A DNA stretch of 41,165 nucleotides from JAEELC01 sp963621965. Its GTDB lineage: Bacteria; Bacillota_I; Bacilli_A; Acholeplasmatales; Anaeroplasmataceae. Location: NCBI GenBank assembly GCA_963621965.1, contig CAVFGN010000015.1:1-41165 (forward strand), in the 5' to 3' direction. This document shows, one piece after another, positions 15,196 through 24,683 of the stretch (positions within the stretch are counted from its first letter, which is position 1; each line of letters opens with the position of its first letter). A program made the position numbers and the translations under genes. Under the pieces are notes generated by a model. The model did no database searches, was not told the DNA's origin, and worked only from the letters and a program-made list of their open reading frames with translations.

Positions 15196-17535
15196 ATGAA
15201 GAAAAAATTAATTAATACTTTATGTTTAGGTCTTGTTGGTGTTACAGCTGTTGCTGGTTTAGCATCTTGTGGAGATAAAAAAACTGATGAAAATGCAACA
15301 TATACATATAATGGTTCATTTTCAGGTCAATTCTCAAAAGGAGCTTGGGACCCACTAACTTGGCAATTAAGTCTTGATAGTATTCCTCTAGGATATACTA
15401 CTACAGGTTTATATAGTTTCAATTTAAATAGTACAAAGGATGGTTATACAATCGTTCCTGAATTAGCTAGTGCTAATCCAGTAGATGTATCTGCTGACTA
15501 TGATCAAGCTGCTGGTTCAGGTTACGCTTATAAGGTAACTCTTAAGGAAGGTGCTAAGTTTGATAATGGTGTTGAAATCACTGCTCAAACTTTCGTTGAT
15601 TCTTATAAGTTATTAATCGATGATGCTTATGGCAACTTCCGTGCTACTACATATGAAACTGATGGTATTGTAATAAAGAACTCTGAAAAATATCATTACC
15701 AAGGTCAAACAAAGATGACTACATTAGCAGGCGCTGCATCGCTTGATGATCTTAAGGACTATTCAGATCTTGACAGTGACAAGAATGTAGCTGATGCTTA
15801 TTATGTATCACTATCAAATACACTTGGTGCTAAGAAAGAAGATTTCCTTAAGGAATATCCTGAATATACAGATAAGGTTGTTGATGATGAATATGTTGAA
15901 ATTGCAACTACATATACTGAATTCAAGACAAAATTTGATGAATTATTCAAAAAATACCAAGAAGCTACACAAGAAGAGTGCGATAATTATGTAGGTTCTT
16001 TTAGCTATGTAAGTTATACATATGAATCTCATGACGAAGCTTGGTTTGATGAAAATGTTGGTATCAAAGCTACTGATACATATGAATTAACATTCGTATT
16101 AGCTACACCAATTGATTTATTTAATTTCCAATATAATTCATCAAGCACTTGGCTAGTAGAACCAGAAGCGTATAAGTCAATGACTACAACTGCTGCTGAT
16201 GGTACAAAGTCTTCAACTTATAACAAGACTGCTGCTACTTCAGTATCATATGGTCCTTATAAGATTGCTACATATACTACTACAGAATTCACACTTGAAA
16301 AGAATGAATCTTGGTATGGTTATAGTGATGCATACAAGTCAGCTTATGAAGGTATGTATCAAACTACTAACCTTAAGTTCCAAAAGATTGAAGACGATGC
16401 TACTTGCTTAATGGCATTCAACAATGGTGAACTTGATGAAGTTTCATTAACTGCTGATAATATTTCACAATATGCAAACTCAGATAGAAAGTACATCACA
16501 CCTGAAACTTATTTAATGAGTTTATTCATGAACTCTGATAAAGATAAGTTACAAGCTCTTGATGCTGCTGGTACAACTGAGAACGCTGTATTAGTTTCAT
16601 ATGATGACTTCCGTCAAGGTTTAAGTTTCTGTTTAAACAGAGTTGAAGCTGCTCAAGCTGCACCTGGTTCAACAGCTAGTGCTATGTTATTAAATGACTT
16701 ATATATGGCTGATGCACAAAACGGTGTTTCTTATAGAACTACTGATTCTGCTAAGACTGTATACTCACAAATCTATGGTGAAGGTGCTGATGATGTAAAT
16801 GCATCATATAGTGTTGAAAAAGCTAAAGAATATTTCGATAAAGCTTATGACGCTGCTGTTGCTGATGGTGTTTACACTGCAGGAAGCAATATCACATTAA
16901 ATATCGGTATGAGTAATACTACAAGCTCAGAATATACTTCTCTTGTAAGCAATGTTCAAAAGTATTTAACTGCTGCACTTAAAGAATCAAAATTTGGTAA
17001 CATAAAAGTTACAATCAATGCTGAAGGTACAGCTGGTACTCGTTATGCTAACTTACTTGCTGGTAAGACAGTTATGGCATTCTGCGCATGGGGCGGTAAC
17101 CCACTTTCTCCATATGGATTCTTACAAGTTTACTTTACTGATACTTATAACTATATGCCTGGTTTCCATCCATCAACTGAGTCTGTTACAATTGATGTTG
17201 CTGGTAAGAATGTAACTAAGACATATTCTGAATGGTGGAAGGCTATCTCAACTGGTGAATATTCAGATGCTTATAATTTCCCTAAACTAGAGAAGGATAG
17301 TACTACAGCTCATAACAGCCAAGTATACTTATTATCTCAATTAGAAACTGCTTACTTAAAGCAATTAGAAATCATCCCTATGTATGCATTAGGTTCTGCA
17401 TCATTACTTTCTTATAAAGTAAGTTATGGTGTTGAAGACTATATCAGTGTTGTAGGACGTGGTGGTGTTCAATATTTAACTTATAACTATACTGACGCTG
17501 AATGGGAAAGCGTTAAGAATAACGTTAAGTACTAA
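15196..17535 (+). CDS. oppA: Oligopeptide ABC transporter substrate-binding lipoprotein
   Basis: The 779-residue protein is the extracellular peptide receptor of the Opp importer. It has a lipoprotein signal peptide (MKKKLINTLCLGLVGVTAVA) with lipobox LASC, so Cys25 would be lipid-anchored. Features of the cluster C/SBP_bac_5 family include WDPLTWQLSLD near the start, KVTLKEGAKFDNG, and the SYGPYKIATYTTTEFTLEKNESWYG block. It is well over 200 residues longer than typical Bacillus OppA (about 540). The extra length includes an acidic stretch around residues 165-275 and is reminiscent of the enlarged OppA of mycoplasmas. GGAG precedes the ATG. A terminator-like hairpin separates it from oppB, as expected when the receptor is made in excess. 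The cre site upstream suggests CcpA control. Confidence 0.9.
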   Translation: MKKKLINTLCLGLVGVTAVAGLASCGDKKTDENATYTYNGSFSGQFSKGAWDPLTWQLSLDSIPLGYTTTGLYSFNLNSTKDGYTIVPELASANPVDVSADYDQAAGSGYAYKVTLKEGAKFDNGVEITAQTFVDSYKLLIDDAYGNFRATTYETDGIVIKNSEKYHYQGQTKMTTLAGAASLDDLKDYSDLDSDKNVADAYYVSLSNTLGAKKEDFLKEYPEYTDKVVDDEYVEIATTYTEFKTKFDELFKKYQEATQEECDNYVGSFSYVSYTYESHDEAWFDENVGIKATDTYELTFVLATPIDLFNFQYNSSSTWLVEPEAYKSMTTTAADGTKSSTYNKTAATSVSYGPYKIATYTTTEFTLEKNESWYGYSDAYKSAYEGMYQTTNLKFQKIEDDATCLMAFNNGELDEVSLTADNISQYANSDRKYITPETYLMSLFMNSDKDKLQALDAAGTTENAVLVSYDDFRQGLSFCLNRVEAAQAAPGSTASAMLLNDLYMADAQNGVSYRTTDSAKTVYSQIYGEGADDVNASYSVEKAKEYFDKAYDAAVADGVYTAGSNITLNIGMSNTTSSEYTSLVSNVQKYLTAALKESKFGNIKVTINAEGTAGTRYANLLAGKTVMAFCAWGGNPLSPYGFLQVYFTDTYNYMPGFHPSTESVTIDVAGKNVTKTYSEWWKAISTGEYSDAYNFPKLEKDSTTAHNSQVYLLSQLETAYLKQLEIIPMYALGSASLLSYKVSYGVEDYISVVGRGGVQYLTYNYTDAEWESVKNNVKY

Positions 17536-17551
17536 TACTATAAAAAAATTT

Positions 17552-17582
17552 AAAAGTGGAGAAACCTCCACTTTTATTTTTA
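17552..17582 (+). terminator. Terminator or attenuator between oppA and oppB
   Basis: AAAAGTGGAG pairs with CTCCACTTTT around the tetraloop AAAC, followed by ATTTTT. Partial read-through would lower oppBCDF relative to oppA. Confidence 0.8.
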
Positions 17583-17595
17583 GATTTATCTATAG

Positions 17596-17624
17596 TTGAA
17601 AAAAATCAAATAATATTGTATTAT
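17596..17624 (+). promoter_or_regulatory. Possible internal promoter for oppBCDF
   Basis: TTGAAA (17596-17601) and TATTAT (17619-17624), 17 bases apart, with TG directly before the -10. It gives the permease and ATPase genes an independent start behind the oppA terminator. Confidence 0.55.
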
Positions 17625-17674
17625 TATTAATAACTTTTTATTTAAAGTTAATATGAATTAAAGGAGTTGAAAAC

Positions 17675-18667
17675 ATGGGTAAATACATACTAAAAAGACT
17701 TGTATTAATGATTATAAACGTACTAATTGTAACATTAATTTTATTCTCTTTAATCCGTCTTTTACCAGTATCTATCGCATCAAGTAGTGAAGCTGAAGTT
17801 AGAGCCTTAGCTAATCACTATAAATCTATTGGATGTACTTTTAGCTGGATTAACCCAGATACTAAAGTTTTTGAAACAGTTAAAGGTAAACCAATTATTA
17901 CACAATTCTGTATTTTTATCGGTAATGTCTTTAAAGGATATCTAGGTGAATCTACTCAATCTGTTGCTACTAATGGTTCTGCATTAGTTAGTGAAATATT
18001 CAAAGAACGTATTGGTGTTACTGTTCAATTGAACATCATTTCGTTTATTATATCTGTACCACTAGGTATTTTATTTGGAGTTATCGCTGCATTAAAGAAA
18101 AACAAGTGGGAAGACCAAGTAATTAGTATCATTGTTATGCTATTTATTTCTATTCCAAGCTTCGTTTTAGCTCTATTAATGCAATATTTCTTAAGTTATA
18201 AGGCTAAAATATTCCCTTTAACTTATTCAACAAGTGATCCTAAATCTATTGTTTTACCTGTATTTGCACTTTCATTTGGTACTATTGCTGGTATCACACG
18301 TTATATGAGAGCTGAACTTACAGAAGTATTAACATCTGATTTTATGTTACTAGCTCGTGCTAAAGGTTTAACAAGAGGTCAAGCTACATTTAGACATGCA
18401 TTACGTAACTCAATGGTACCTGTAATGCCTATCATTATTTGGAACTTTATTTCTATTTTAGCTGGTTCATATGTAATTGAAACAGTATTTAGTATCCCTG
18501 GTATCGGTACTCTTATTATTAAAGCTATTAACGTTACACCACCAGATTATGATGTTTATGTTGTAATGTCTGGTTTCTATACAATTTTATCATTTGTAGG
18601 TGCCCTAATCGTAGACTTATCATATGGTATTGTTGACCCTAGAATTAGAATGGGAGGTAAAAAGTAA
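17675..18667 (+). CDS. oppB: Oligopeptide ABC transporter permease OppB
   Basis: The 330-residue inner-membrane permease has the Opp/Dpp layout: one N-terminal helix (MGKYILKRLVLMIINVLIVTLILF), an external loop, then five helices. The ATPase-coupling EAA-type loop is MLLARAKGLTRGQATFRHALRNSMVP, and PGIGTLIIKAI near the C-terminus is typical of OppB. The loop after the first helix is somewhat longer than usual (about residues 30-105). AAAGGAG precedes the ATG. Its TAA overlaps the oppC ATG by one base. Confidence 0.94.
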   Translation: MGKYILKRLVLMIINVLIVTLILFSLIRLLPVSIASSSEAEVRALANHYKSIGCTFSWINPDTKVFETVKGKPIITQFCIFIGNVFKGYLGESTQSVATNGSALVSEIFKERIGVTVQLNIISFIISVPLGILFGVIAALKKNKWEDQVISIIVMLFISIPSFVLALLMQYFLSYKAKIFPLTYSTSDPKSIVLPVFALSFGTIAGITRYMRAELTEVLTSDFMLLARAKGLTRGQATFRHALRNSMVPVMPIIIWNFISILAGSYVIETVFSIPGIGTLIIKAINVTPPDYDVYVVMSGFYTILSFVGALIVDLSYGIVDPRIRMGGKK

Positions 18668-20208
18668 TGGAATCAAATTTAAATGAACTAAATAAAGATG
18701 ATTTTACTTTTGTCCAATCAGACAAAAAGATTTATGACCAAAAGTTTGAAACTAAAAACATTGGTTTCTTTAAGGATGCGCTTATTCGTTTCACAAAGAA
18801 TAAAGCATCTATTGTTGCATTCGTAATTATTATTATTCTTGCGTTATTTGCTATTATAGTTCCTGCTGCTAGTAAATATGACGCTAGTTTCAGTGATACA
18901 TATCTTAAATATTGTGCTCCTGACGCAAATGGACTTTTTGGTTGGGATGGAACTGCTACTTTCGATAGCTTATCTAACGAAAGAGGTTTAAAGAGATATA
19001 ATAACTACTATCCATTAGGACTTGTTACTAAAACTGAACAAACAGTAGGTTTTGATAAACTTCCTGCTTATAAAGTTACTTATAACACATATGTATATCG
19101 TGGTTCTTATGTAGAATTAAACTTATCTAAGTCAGAATATAATGCTTTAATTGATTATCAATTAAAAGAAAATTCACTTGTTGGCTATGATATTACTCTT
19201 GATAATGGTGTAAGATTAATCAAGGCTAACACATGGAGTCGTAAAGAAAACGAAATCTTAGTTCCAGCTGCTCAAACAGATACTACAACTGGTGGTAATG
19301 TTGCATATTCTAAGTATTATTTATTTAACTCTACAGGAGAAAAATCAAGTAAAACTATTGATGATTCAACATATGATACAGAAGCTAAGCTTGCAAAATT
19401 AGAAAGTGATATTTATTTTGCAACTGCTAACTATATCACAACTTCTGGTCAATACGTTGTAAGAGTAAATTATTGTAACTACTTCAAGTATGTTCATGGT
19501 TTTGCTCCTTCATTTGTATTAGGATCAAATAACCTAGGTCAAGACTTATGTTCTCGTCTAGCTAATGGTTTAAGATTCTCTCTTCTTCTTGGTATTATCG
19601 TATCTGCTATCAACATTGCTTTCGGTATTTTCATTGGTGCTATCGAAGGTTATTATGGTGGTGCTGTCGATATGATTATCGAGCGTATCATTGAAATTCT
19701 TAACTCTGTTCCTACTATCGTTGTTTGTTCACTATTTGTATTCTATCTTGGTACTTCTACATTTATGGATAAAGCGAGAATATTACTATTCGTATTCTTT
19801 ATCTCAGGATGGACCGGTATAGCGTCAACAGTGCGTTCACAATTCTATAGATACAAAGGTCAAGAATATGTATTAGCTGCTAGAACTCTAGGTGCTAAAG
19901 ACAATAGAATTATATTTAGACACATCTTACCTAACTCTGTAGGTCCATTAATTACCCAAGGTGTATTATATATTCCTTCAGTAATATTTAGTGAAGCAAG
20001 TTTATCATACTTAGGTATTATTAACTTCAACACAGGCCCTGTAGCTTCCGTAGGTTCTCTATTATCAAGTGGTCAATCAAGTATGTTAACTGCACCACAC
20101 GTACTAATTTTCCCAGCATTAGTTGTTGCAATCCTAATGGTTGCTTTCAATATATTTGGTAATGGTTTACGTGATGCATTTAACCCATCATTGAGAGGAG
20201 CTGAATAG
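18667..20208 (+). CDS. oppC: Oligopeptide ABC transporter permease OppC with large external insert
   Basis: At 513 residues it is much longer than the usual OppC of about 300. The N-terminal helix (about 47-66, NKASIVAFVIIIILALFAII) and the permease core with GSNNLGQDLCSRLANGLRFSLLLG (from about residue 286) and the coupling loop YVLAARTLGAKDNRIIFRHILPNS are normal. Between them, from about residue 70 to 275, lies an inserted Tyr- and Thr-rich region where typical OppC proteins have only a few dozen residues. By topology this block faces outward, next to the receptor. It is the partner permease of OppB in the importer. Confidence 0.92.
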   Translation: MESNLNELNKDDFTFVQSDKKIYDQKFETKNIGFFKDALIRFTKNKASIVAFVIIIILALFAIIVPAASKYDASFSDTYLKYCAPDANGLFGWDGTATFDSLSNERGLKRYNNYYPLGLVTKTEQTVGFDKLPAYKVTYNTYVYRGSYVELNLSKSEYNALIDYQLKENSLVGYDITLDNGVRLIKANTWSRKENEILVPAAQTDTTTGGNVAYSKYYLFNSTGEKSSKTIDDSTYDTEAKLAKLESDIYFATANYITTSGQYVVRVNYCNYFKYVHGFAPSFVLGSNNLGQDLCSRLANGLRFSLLLGIIVSAINIAFGIFIGAIEGYYGGAVDMIIERIIEILNSVPTIVVCSLFVFYLGTSTFMDKARILLFVFFISGWTGIASTVRSQFYRYKGQEYVLAARTLGAKDNRIIFRHILPNSVGPLITQGVLYIPSVIFSEASLSYLGIINFNTGPVASVGSLLSSGQSSMLTAPHVLIFPALVVAILMVAFNIFGNGLRDAFNPSLRGAE

Positions 20209-20209
20209 T

Positions 20210-22375
20210 ATGGCTGAAAACGAAAAAATTATTCAAGTTAAAGACTTAACTATTTCATTTAGAACAAATAATGGTACTGTAAAAGCTGTACGAGATATTA
20301 GCTTCGACTTGTACAAGGGTGAAACTCTTGCAATCGTAGGTGAATCTGGTTCTGGTAAATCAGTTACTAACCGTGCTATTATGGGTATCCTTGCTAACAA
20401 TAAGATTATCGAAAATGGTGAAATCTTATTCGAAGGTAAAGATTTATTAAAAACAAAAGAAGAAGATTTTGTAAAGATTCGTGGTGCTAAGATCGCCATG
20501 ATCTTCCAAGATCCGATGTCAAGTTTAAACCCTATTATGAAAGTTGGTAAGCAAATTAGTGAATCAACAATATTAAAGGGGAAAGCTGATTTAAAAGAAG
20601 CTCATAAATATTTAAGTATTGTTGACAAGATTGTAAAAAATAACACTGATGCTGAAAAAGCTAAAGTTGTTGATAAATATATTACTGCTTTCTGCGCTGA
20701 ACAAGAAAAAACTTATTATTACAATTACTGCGCATATTATCTAGATAAATCTATTCCAGGATTAAATGCTGTTATGGAATTACTTGATATGAAGGGCTTA
20801 ACTAATGCAAGTTTCTATACTTCAAGTAATAATTTCTTAACATACTTTGGTGCTAGCTTCAATGATGATGTTATTAAATCAAGTTCAGAAGCACATGCTG
20901 CTTACTTAGAATTAGTAGACATTACAAAGAAAGCAGACCTTGGAAAAATTGAGATTGGTGAAATTGTTGATAAAGTTCGTTCTTTATTAAATACTTGTAA
21001 GAATGCTATTGATGAATTCAAGAGTGCGCCTAAGAAAGAATACATTAATGTATTCTACAAAACTGCTTTTGGCACTGAATTTAGTGGTTCAGAAAGTGAA
21101 CTTAAACAAGTAGAAGATTTAAAGAATGAAGTTATTTCTATCTTAAACGAAGTTACATCAAAGTTAAATTCTGAATATGATGCAAAAGCTAGTGCAATTC
21201 TTGAAGCTGCTAACTCAGTTAGATTTACTGAATTTGATAAAAATTCAAAAGGTCAATACAAAGTTTTCAATAACATTTTAAAAGAAAACATGAATCCTAT
21301 GTTTGCTTTTGAAGAAACTCCTGATAACTTATTTTTACCTTCTGTAACTGGATATGTTGAAGCATATTATAATGCAATTCAATTAACACAAAAGAATGCA
21401 AACGAAGCTGAAGCTAAGTATCAAAAGGCTCTAAAAGAAGCGACTAAGAATAATAGTGAACAACCAGTTAAAGCTGAACCTGTTGTTCTTGATCATATGA
21501 AATATGTTCAAAAAGCTAATGAAACATTAGATCAATTAGTTGAATTTATTACATCTGTTAAGGATGCTAAATATGATTCTAAGTTTAATGGTCAATATTT
21601 ATTAGATATAATCAATAAGTATTCAGTTCAAAAGGTTTCTAAGATTACTAAGTCTATGGCTCGTGATAAAGCCTTAGAATTAATGCGTGAAGTAGGTATT
21701 CCTTTCCCTGAAAAGAGATTTGAACAATATCCATTCCAATTCTCAGGTGGTATGAGACAACGTATCGTTATTGCGATTGCGATTGCGTCTAACCCAAGAG
21801 TATTAATTTGCGATGAACCTACTACTGCTCTTGACGTTACTATTCAAGCTCAAATTCTTGAATTAATCAACAAACTTAAACGTGAACGTAATCTATCAAT
21901 CATCTTTATCACTCACGACTTGGGTGTAGTTGCAAATATGGCAGATAGAATTGCAGTTATGTATGCTGGTAAGATTGTTGAATATGGTAAGTGTGATGAA
22001 ATCTTCTATGAACCTCGTCATCCATATACTTGGGCGCTACTTTCAGCTATGCCTGATATCAATTCAACTGAAAAACTTGAATCTATTCCAGGTACACCAC
22101 CTAACATGTTATTCCCTCCAAAAGGAGATGCATTTGCTGCACGTAATAAATATGCTATGAAGATCGATTTCGAGGCTCAACCTCCATTCTTCAAAGTATC
22201 AGATACTCACTACGCTGCTACATGGTTATTACACCCTAATGCACCAAAAGTTAACCCTCCTAAGATCGTTACTGAACGTATTAACAATATGCGTGCTCTT
22301 GCTGAAGAGGATTACAAAGAAAGTGGAGAAGTTATTGTTGATTTCTCTAAGAATGAATATACTAATCAAGATTAG
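20210..22375 (+). CDS. oppD: Oligopeptide ABC transporter ATPase OppD with ~350-residue insert
   Basis: A 721-residue ATPase, about twice the normal size. Walker A is GESGSGKS (44-51), the Q-loop is MIFQDPMSSLNP (Gln100), the signature SGGMRQR lies at 512-518 and Walker B is LICDEP (Asp535, Glu536), followed by the D-loop and the His of FITHDLG. The Opp C-terminal region with PHPYTWALLSAMP-like residues (RHPYTWALLSAMPDI) is present. In ordinary OppD the Q-loop and signature are about 55 residues apart; here the gap is over 400. The extra block (about 125-478) is Lys-, Glu-, Asn- and Ala-rich and looks helical. It sits in the helical subdomain that contacts the permeases. All catalytic residues are intact, so the protein should be active. 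Confidence 0.93.
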   Translation: MAENEKIIQVKDLTISFRTNNGTVKAVRDISFDLYKGETLAIVGESGSGKSVTNRAIMGILANNKIIENGEILFEGKDLLKTKEEDFVKIRGAKIAMIFQDPMSSLNPIMKVGKQISESTILKGKADLKEAHKYLSIVDKIVKNNTDAEKAKVVDKYITAFCAEQEKTYYYNYCAYYLDKSIPGLNAVMELLDMKGLTNASFYTSSNNFLTYFGASFNDDVIKSSSEAHAAYLELVDITKKADLGKIEIGEIVDKVRSLLNTCKNAIDEFKSAPKKEYINVFYKTAFGTEFSGSESELKQVEDLKNEVISILNEVTSKLNSEYDAKASAILEAANSVRFTEFDKNSKGQYKVFNNILKENMNPMFAFEETPDNLFLPSVTGYVEAYYNAIQLTQKNANEAEAKYQKALKEATKNNSEQPVKAEPVVLDHMKYVQKANETLDQLVEFITSVKDAKYDSKFNGQYLLDIINKYSVQKVSKITKSMARDKALELMREVGIPFPEKRFEQYPFQFSGGMRQRIVIAIAIASNPRVLICDEPTTALDVTIQAQILELINKLKRERNLSIIFITHDLGVVANMADRIAVMYAGKIVEYGKCDEIFYEPRHPYTWALLSAMPDINSTEKLESIPGTPPNMLFPPKGDAFAARNKYAMKIDFEAQPPFFKVSDTHYAATWLLHPNAPKVNPPKIVTERINNMRALAEEDYKESGEVIVDFSKNEYTNQD

Positions 22376-22384
22376 GAGGATAGT

Positions 22385-23734
22385 ATGGTTGTAGACAAAT
22401 TTGAAAATGCTGAGACTATCCTTCGAGTTACGCATTTAAAACAATATTTTAAACTTGGCGAAGGAAAATTAAAAGCTGTTCATGATGTTTCATTTAACGT
22501 TCGTAAAGGCGAAGTATTTGGTATCGTAGGTGAATCAGGTTGTGGTAAGACTACAACAGGTAGAACTATTATTAAACTTTATGATATCACAAGTGGTAAC
22601 GTTCATTTTAAAGGACAAAGAATTGCTGCCGGTACAAGATGGAATGAAAAGGAAATTAAGTACACTCGTATTAGAGGAAATGCCGAAATTAAGCGTCTTC
22701 AAAAGGAATGTGCTTACTTATATAATGAATTTGAACATGCTAACAGCGACGATGTTGATGCTTGTAAAGCTGAAAAGATTCGTTTAAAAAATGAATATGC
22801 TATTAAGATTCAACATGTACGTGATCACATTAAGGCTGTAGTTGATGAACAATCAGCTATTATTAAAAAGGCTAAATATGATCACAAGTATTGTGATAAG
22901 ATTTATCAAAAAGAACAAACTGAAAAGTGTATTAAAAAATACGAAGAATTATTTGCTAAGGCTAATGGGGATGAAGCTAAATTAGCTGAATTAAAGAAGC
23001 AATATAAAGAAGATTTACGTATTGCAAAACATGATAAACTTGTTACTAAAATTCAAATGATTTATCAAGATCCTATTGCTTGTCTTGACCCACGTATGAC
23101 TGTACGTGAAATCATTTCTGAAGGTCTTGTAATTAAAGGTGTTAAAGACCAAGATTATATTACAAAGAAAGTTAATGAGGCACTTGAAACAGTAGGTCTA
23201 GTTCCTGAACATGCATCTCGTTATCCACATGAATTTTCAGGTGGACAACGTCAAAGAATTGGTATTGCGCGTGCATTAATTATGGATCCTGAATTAATTA
23301 TTGCAGATGAACCTATTTCAGCCCTAGACGTTTCTATTAAAGCCCAAGTTATTAACTTACTTGATGATTTAAGACATAAGTTAGGTTTAACAATTATATT
23401 CATTGCTCACGATTTATCAGTTGTTAAATACTTCTGTGATAGAATTGCAGTTATGTATTTCGGTAACATGGTTGAGTTAACTACTTCAGAAGAATTATTT
23501 GCTCATCCACTTCACCCATATACAAAGTCATTACTTTCGGCTATTCCTTATCCAGATCCTCACTATGAAAAACATAGAACTCGTATTGCTTATAATCCTG
23601 TTGTTAGTCATGATTATACAAAAGAAAAAGCTACATTTAGAGAAGTTGTTAAGGGACATTTTGTTTCATGTAATAGTGTTGAAGCTAAGAAGTATTTAAC
23701 TGAAATCGAGGAAAGCGAAAAGTCTAATAATTAA
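22385..23734 (+). CDS. oppF: Oligopeptide ABC transporter ATPase OppF with coiled-coil-like insert
   Basis: The 449-residue second ATPase of the importer has Walker A GESGCGKT (49-56), Q-loop MIYQDPIACLDP (Gln228), signature SGGQRQR (285-291), Walker B LIIADEP (304-310) and the switch His342. A highly charged block at about residues 85-220, probably helical and coiled-coil-like, separates the beta strand after Walker A from the Q-loop; the normal spacing is about 35-40 residues. Its start is preceded by AGGAGGA overlapping the oppD stop. The C-terminal tail after residue 395 also differs from the family. Enlarged OppF is known from mycoplasmas, which supports a Mollicutes-side ancestry. Confidence 0.93.
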   Translation: MVVDKFENAETILRVTHLKQYFKLGEGKLKAVHDVSFNVRKGEVFGIVGESGCGKTTTGRTIIKLYDITSGNVHFKGQRIAAGTRWNEKEIKYTRIRGNAEIKRLQKECAYLYNEFEHANSDDVDACKAEKIRLKNEYAIKIQHVRDHIKAVVDEQSAIIKKAKYDHKYCDKIYQKEQTEKCIKKYEELFAKANGDEAKLAELKKQYKEDLRIAKHDKLVTKIQMIYQDPIACLDPRMTVREIISEGLVIKGVKDQDYITKKVNEALETVGLVPEHASRYPHEFSGGQRQRIGIARALIMDPELIIADEPISALDVSIKAQVINLLDDLRHKLGLTIIFIAHDLSVVKYFCDRIAVMYFGNMVELTTSEELFAHPLHPYTKSLLSAIPYPDPHYEKHRTRIAYNPVVSHDYTKEKATFREVVKGHFVSCNSVEAKKYLTEIEESEKSNN

Positions 23735-23746
23735 AAGGAGTAAGCC

Positions 23747-24151
23747 ATGAAGAAATGGAAGAAATATCTAATTATAAGTGTAGTGTTTATTGTACTTGCC
23801 ATATTTGCATTTTTAATACAATATGGTGTATATAACTCTGTTTCTACATCGAAGTTTTCTTGGGAAACTGTGGGAACTTCGTTTGTAGGAAACTCGCTTC
23901 AAATTAGTGGTGTTTTGTCCATCGCTTCTGGCTTGCTTTATTTTACTGCTTCAGAAGGATCATTCGATGGATTTACTTATGCGACTAAACAGTTTTATCA
24001 TACACTATTTAGAAAGACTAAGTATCCGTATACTTACTCAGAATATAAGTTAATTAAACATCCTGCTGACGAACCTAAACCTCAAATTTTACCATTCCTT
24101 GTAGTTGGTGCTGTATTTGTTATTTTAGGATTTATCATATATGGTATTTAG
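23747..24151 (+). CDS. DUF3899-like small membrane protein
   Basis: A 134-residue protein with helices at about 7-26, 46-66 and 112-133. The pattern of an early helix, a FVGNSLQISGVLSIASGLLYF segment, an FDGFTYATKQF motif and a TYSEYKLIK segment before the last helix resembles DUF3899 proteins. AAAGGAG precedes the ATG, 13 bases after oppF, so it is probably the fifth gene of the oppBCDF transcript. No function is known to me. Confidence 0.6.
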   Translation: MKKWKKYLIISVVFIVLAIFAFLIQYGVYNSVSTSKFSWETVGTSFVGNSLQISGVLSIASGLLYFTASEGSFDGFTYATKQFYHTLFRKTKYPYTYSEYKLIKHPADEPKPQILPFLVVGAVFVILGFIIYGI

Positions 24152-24160
24152 GGTGATTAT

Positions 24161-24634
24161 ATGAAAAATAATAGAAAACTTTATTTTAGTATAAGTTATG
24201 TTGTTTTATTTCTTTTAACGTTTATTTGTATTTTTATTCCTCAATTAAAGTTAGATGGTTTAAATAATAATTTTAACTTAGTTAATATAACAACAGGTGA
24301 TATCGGAAGTGGATATAAAATGTTTAAAGTTTGTGTTCCACTAGTTATAGATGTTGTCTTGATTATTGCATGTCTTTGTTTCTCTATTCAAAGACTTATA
24401 AAAAAAGATATAAAGAATGATAAAGTATATTTAATTATTTTTGGTATTACAGGTTTTGTAACTGCAATACTTGCAATTACAAAAAAATCATTTGTTGCTC
24501 TTGTTGATAGTTTGAATAACTCAAAGATGTCTGATGCGACACTTTTATACGGTTCATATTTTATGTTCGTTTTAGGCCTTATAATTGTTGTGCTTGTAGG
24601 CATTGATATCAAAATGTCTTTAGATAGTAGATAA
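24161..24634 (+). CDS. Small four-helix membrane protein, unknown
   Basis: A 157-residue protein with hydrophobic segments at about 9-28, 57-78, 87-107 and 127-150 and short polar loops. I do not recognise the family. It starts 10 bases after the preceding gene behind GGTGAT, so it probably belongs to the same transcript as the opp genes. The pairing with the DUF3899-like gene suggests a shared but unknown membrane role. Confidence 0.6.
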   Translation: MKNNRKLYFSISYVVLFLLTFICIFIPQLKLDGLNNNFNLVNITTGDIGSGYKMFKVCVPLVIDVVLIIACLCFSIQRLIKKDIKNDKVYLIIFGITGFVTAILAITKKSFVALVDSLNNSKMSDATLLYGSYFMFVLGLIIVVLVGIDIKMSLDSR

Positions 24635-24683
24635 TAATACAAAAATATACGAAACTATAATTATTAAAAGAAGAGGTGATTTT

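Noticed and set aside
20233..20499. Antisense frame opposite oppD
   Set aside because: Shadow of the conserved ATPase sequence on the other strand; no start signals. The same applies to other antisense frames in gap-free genes.
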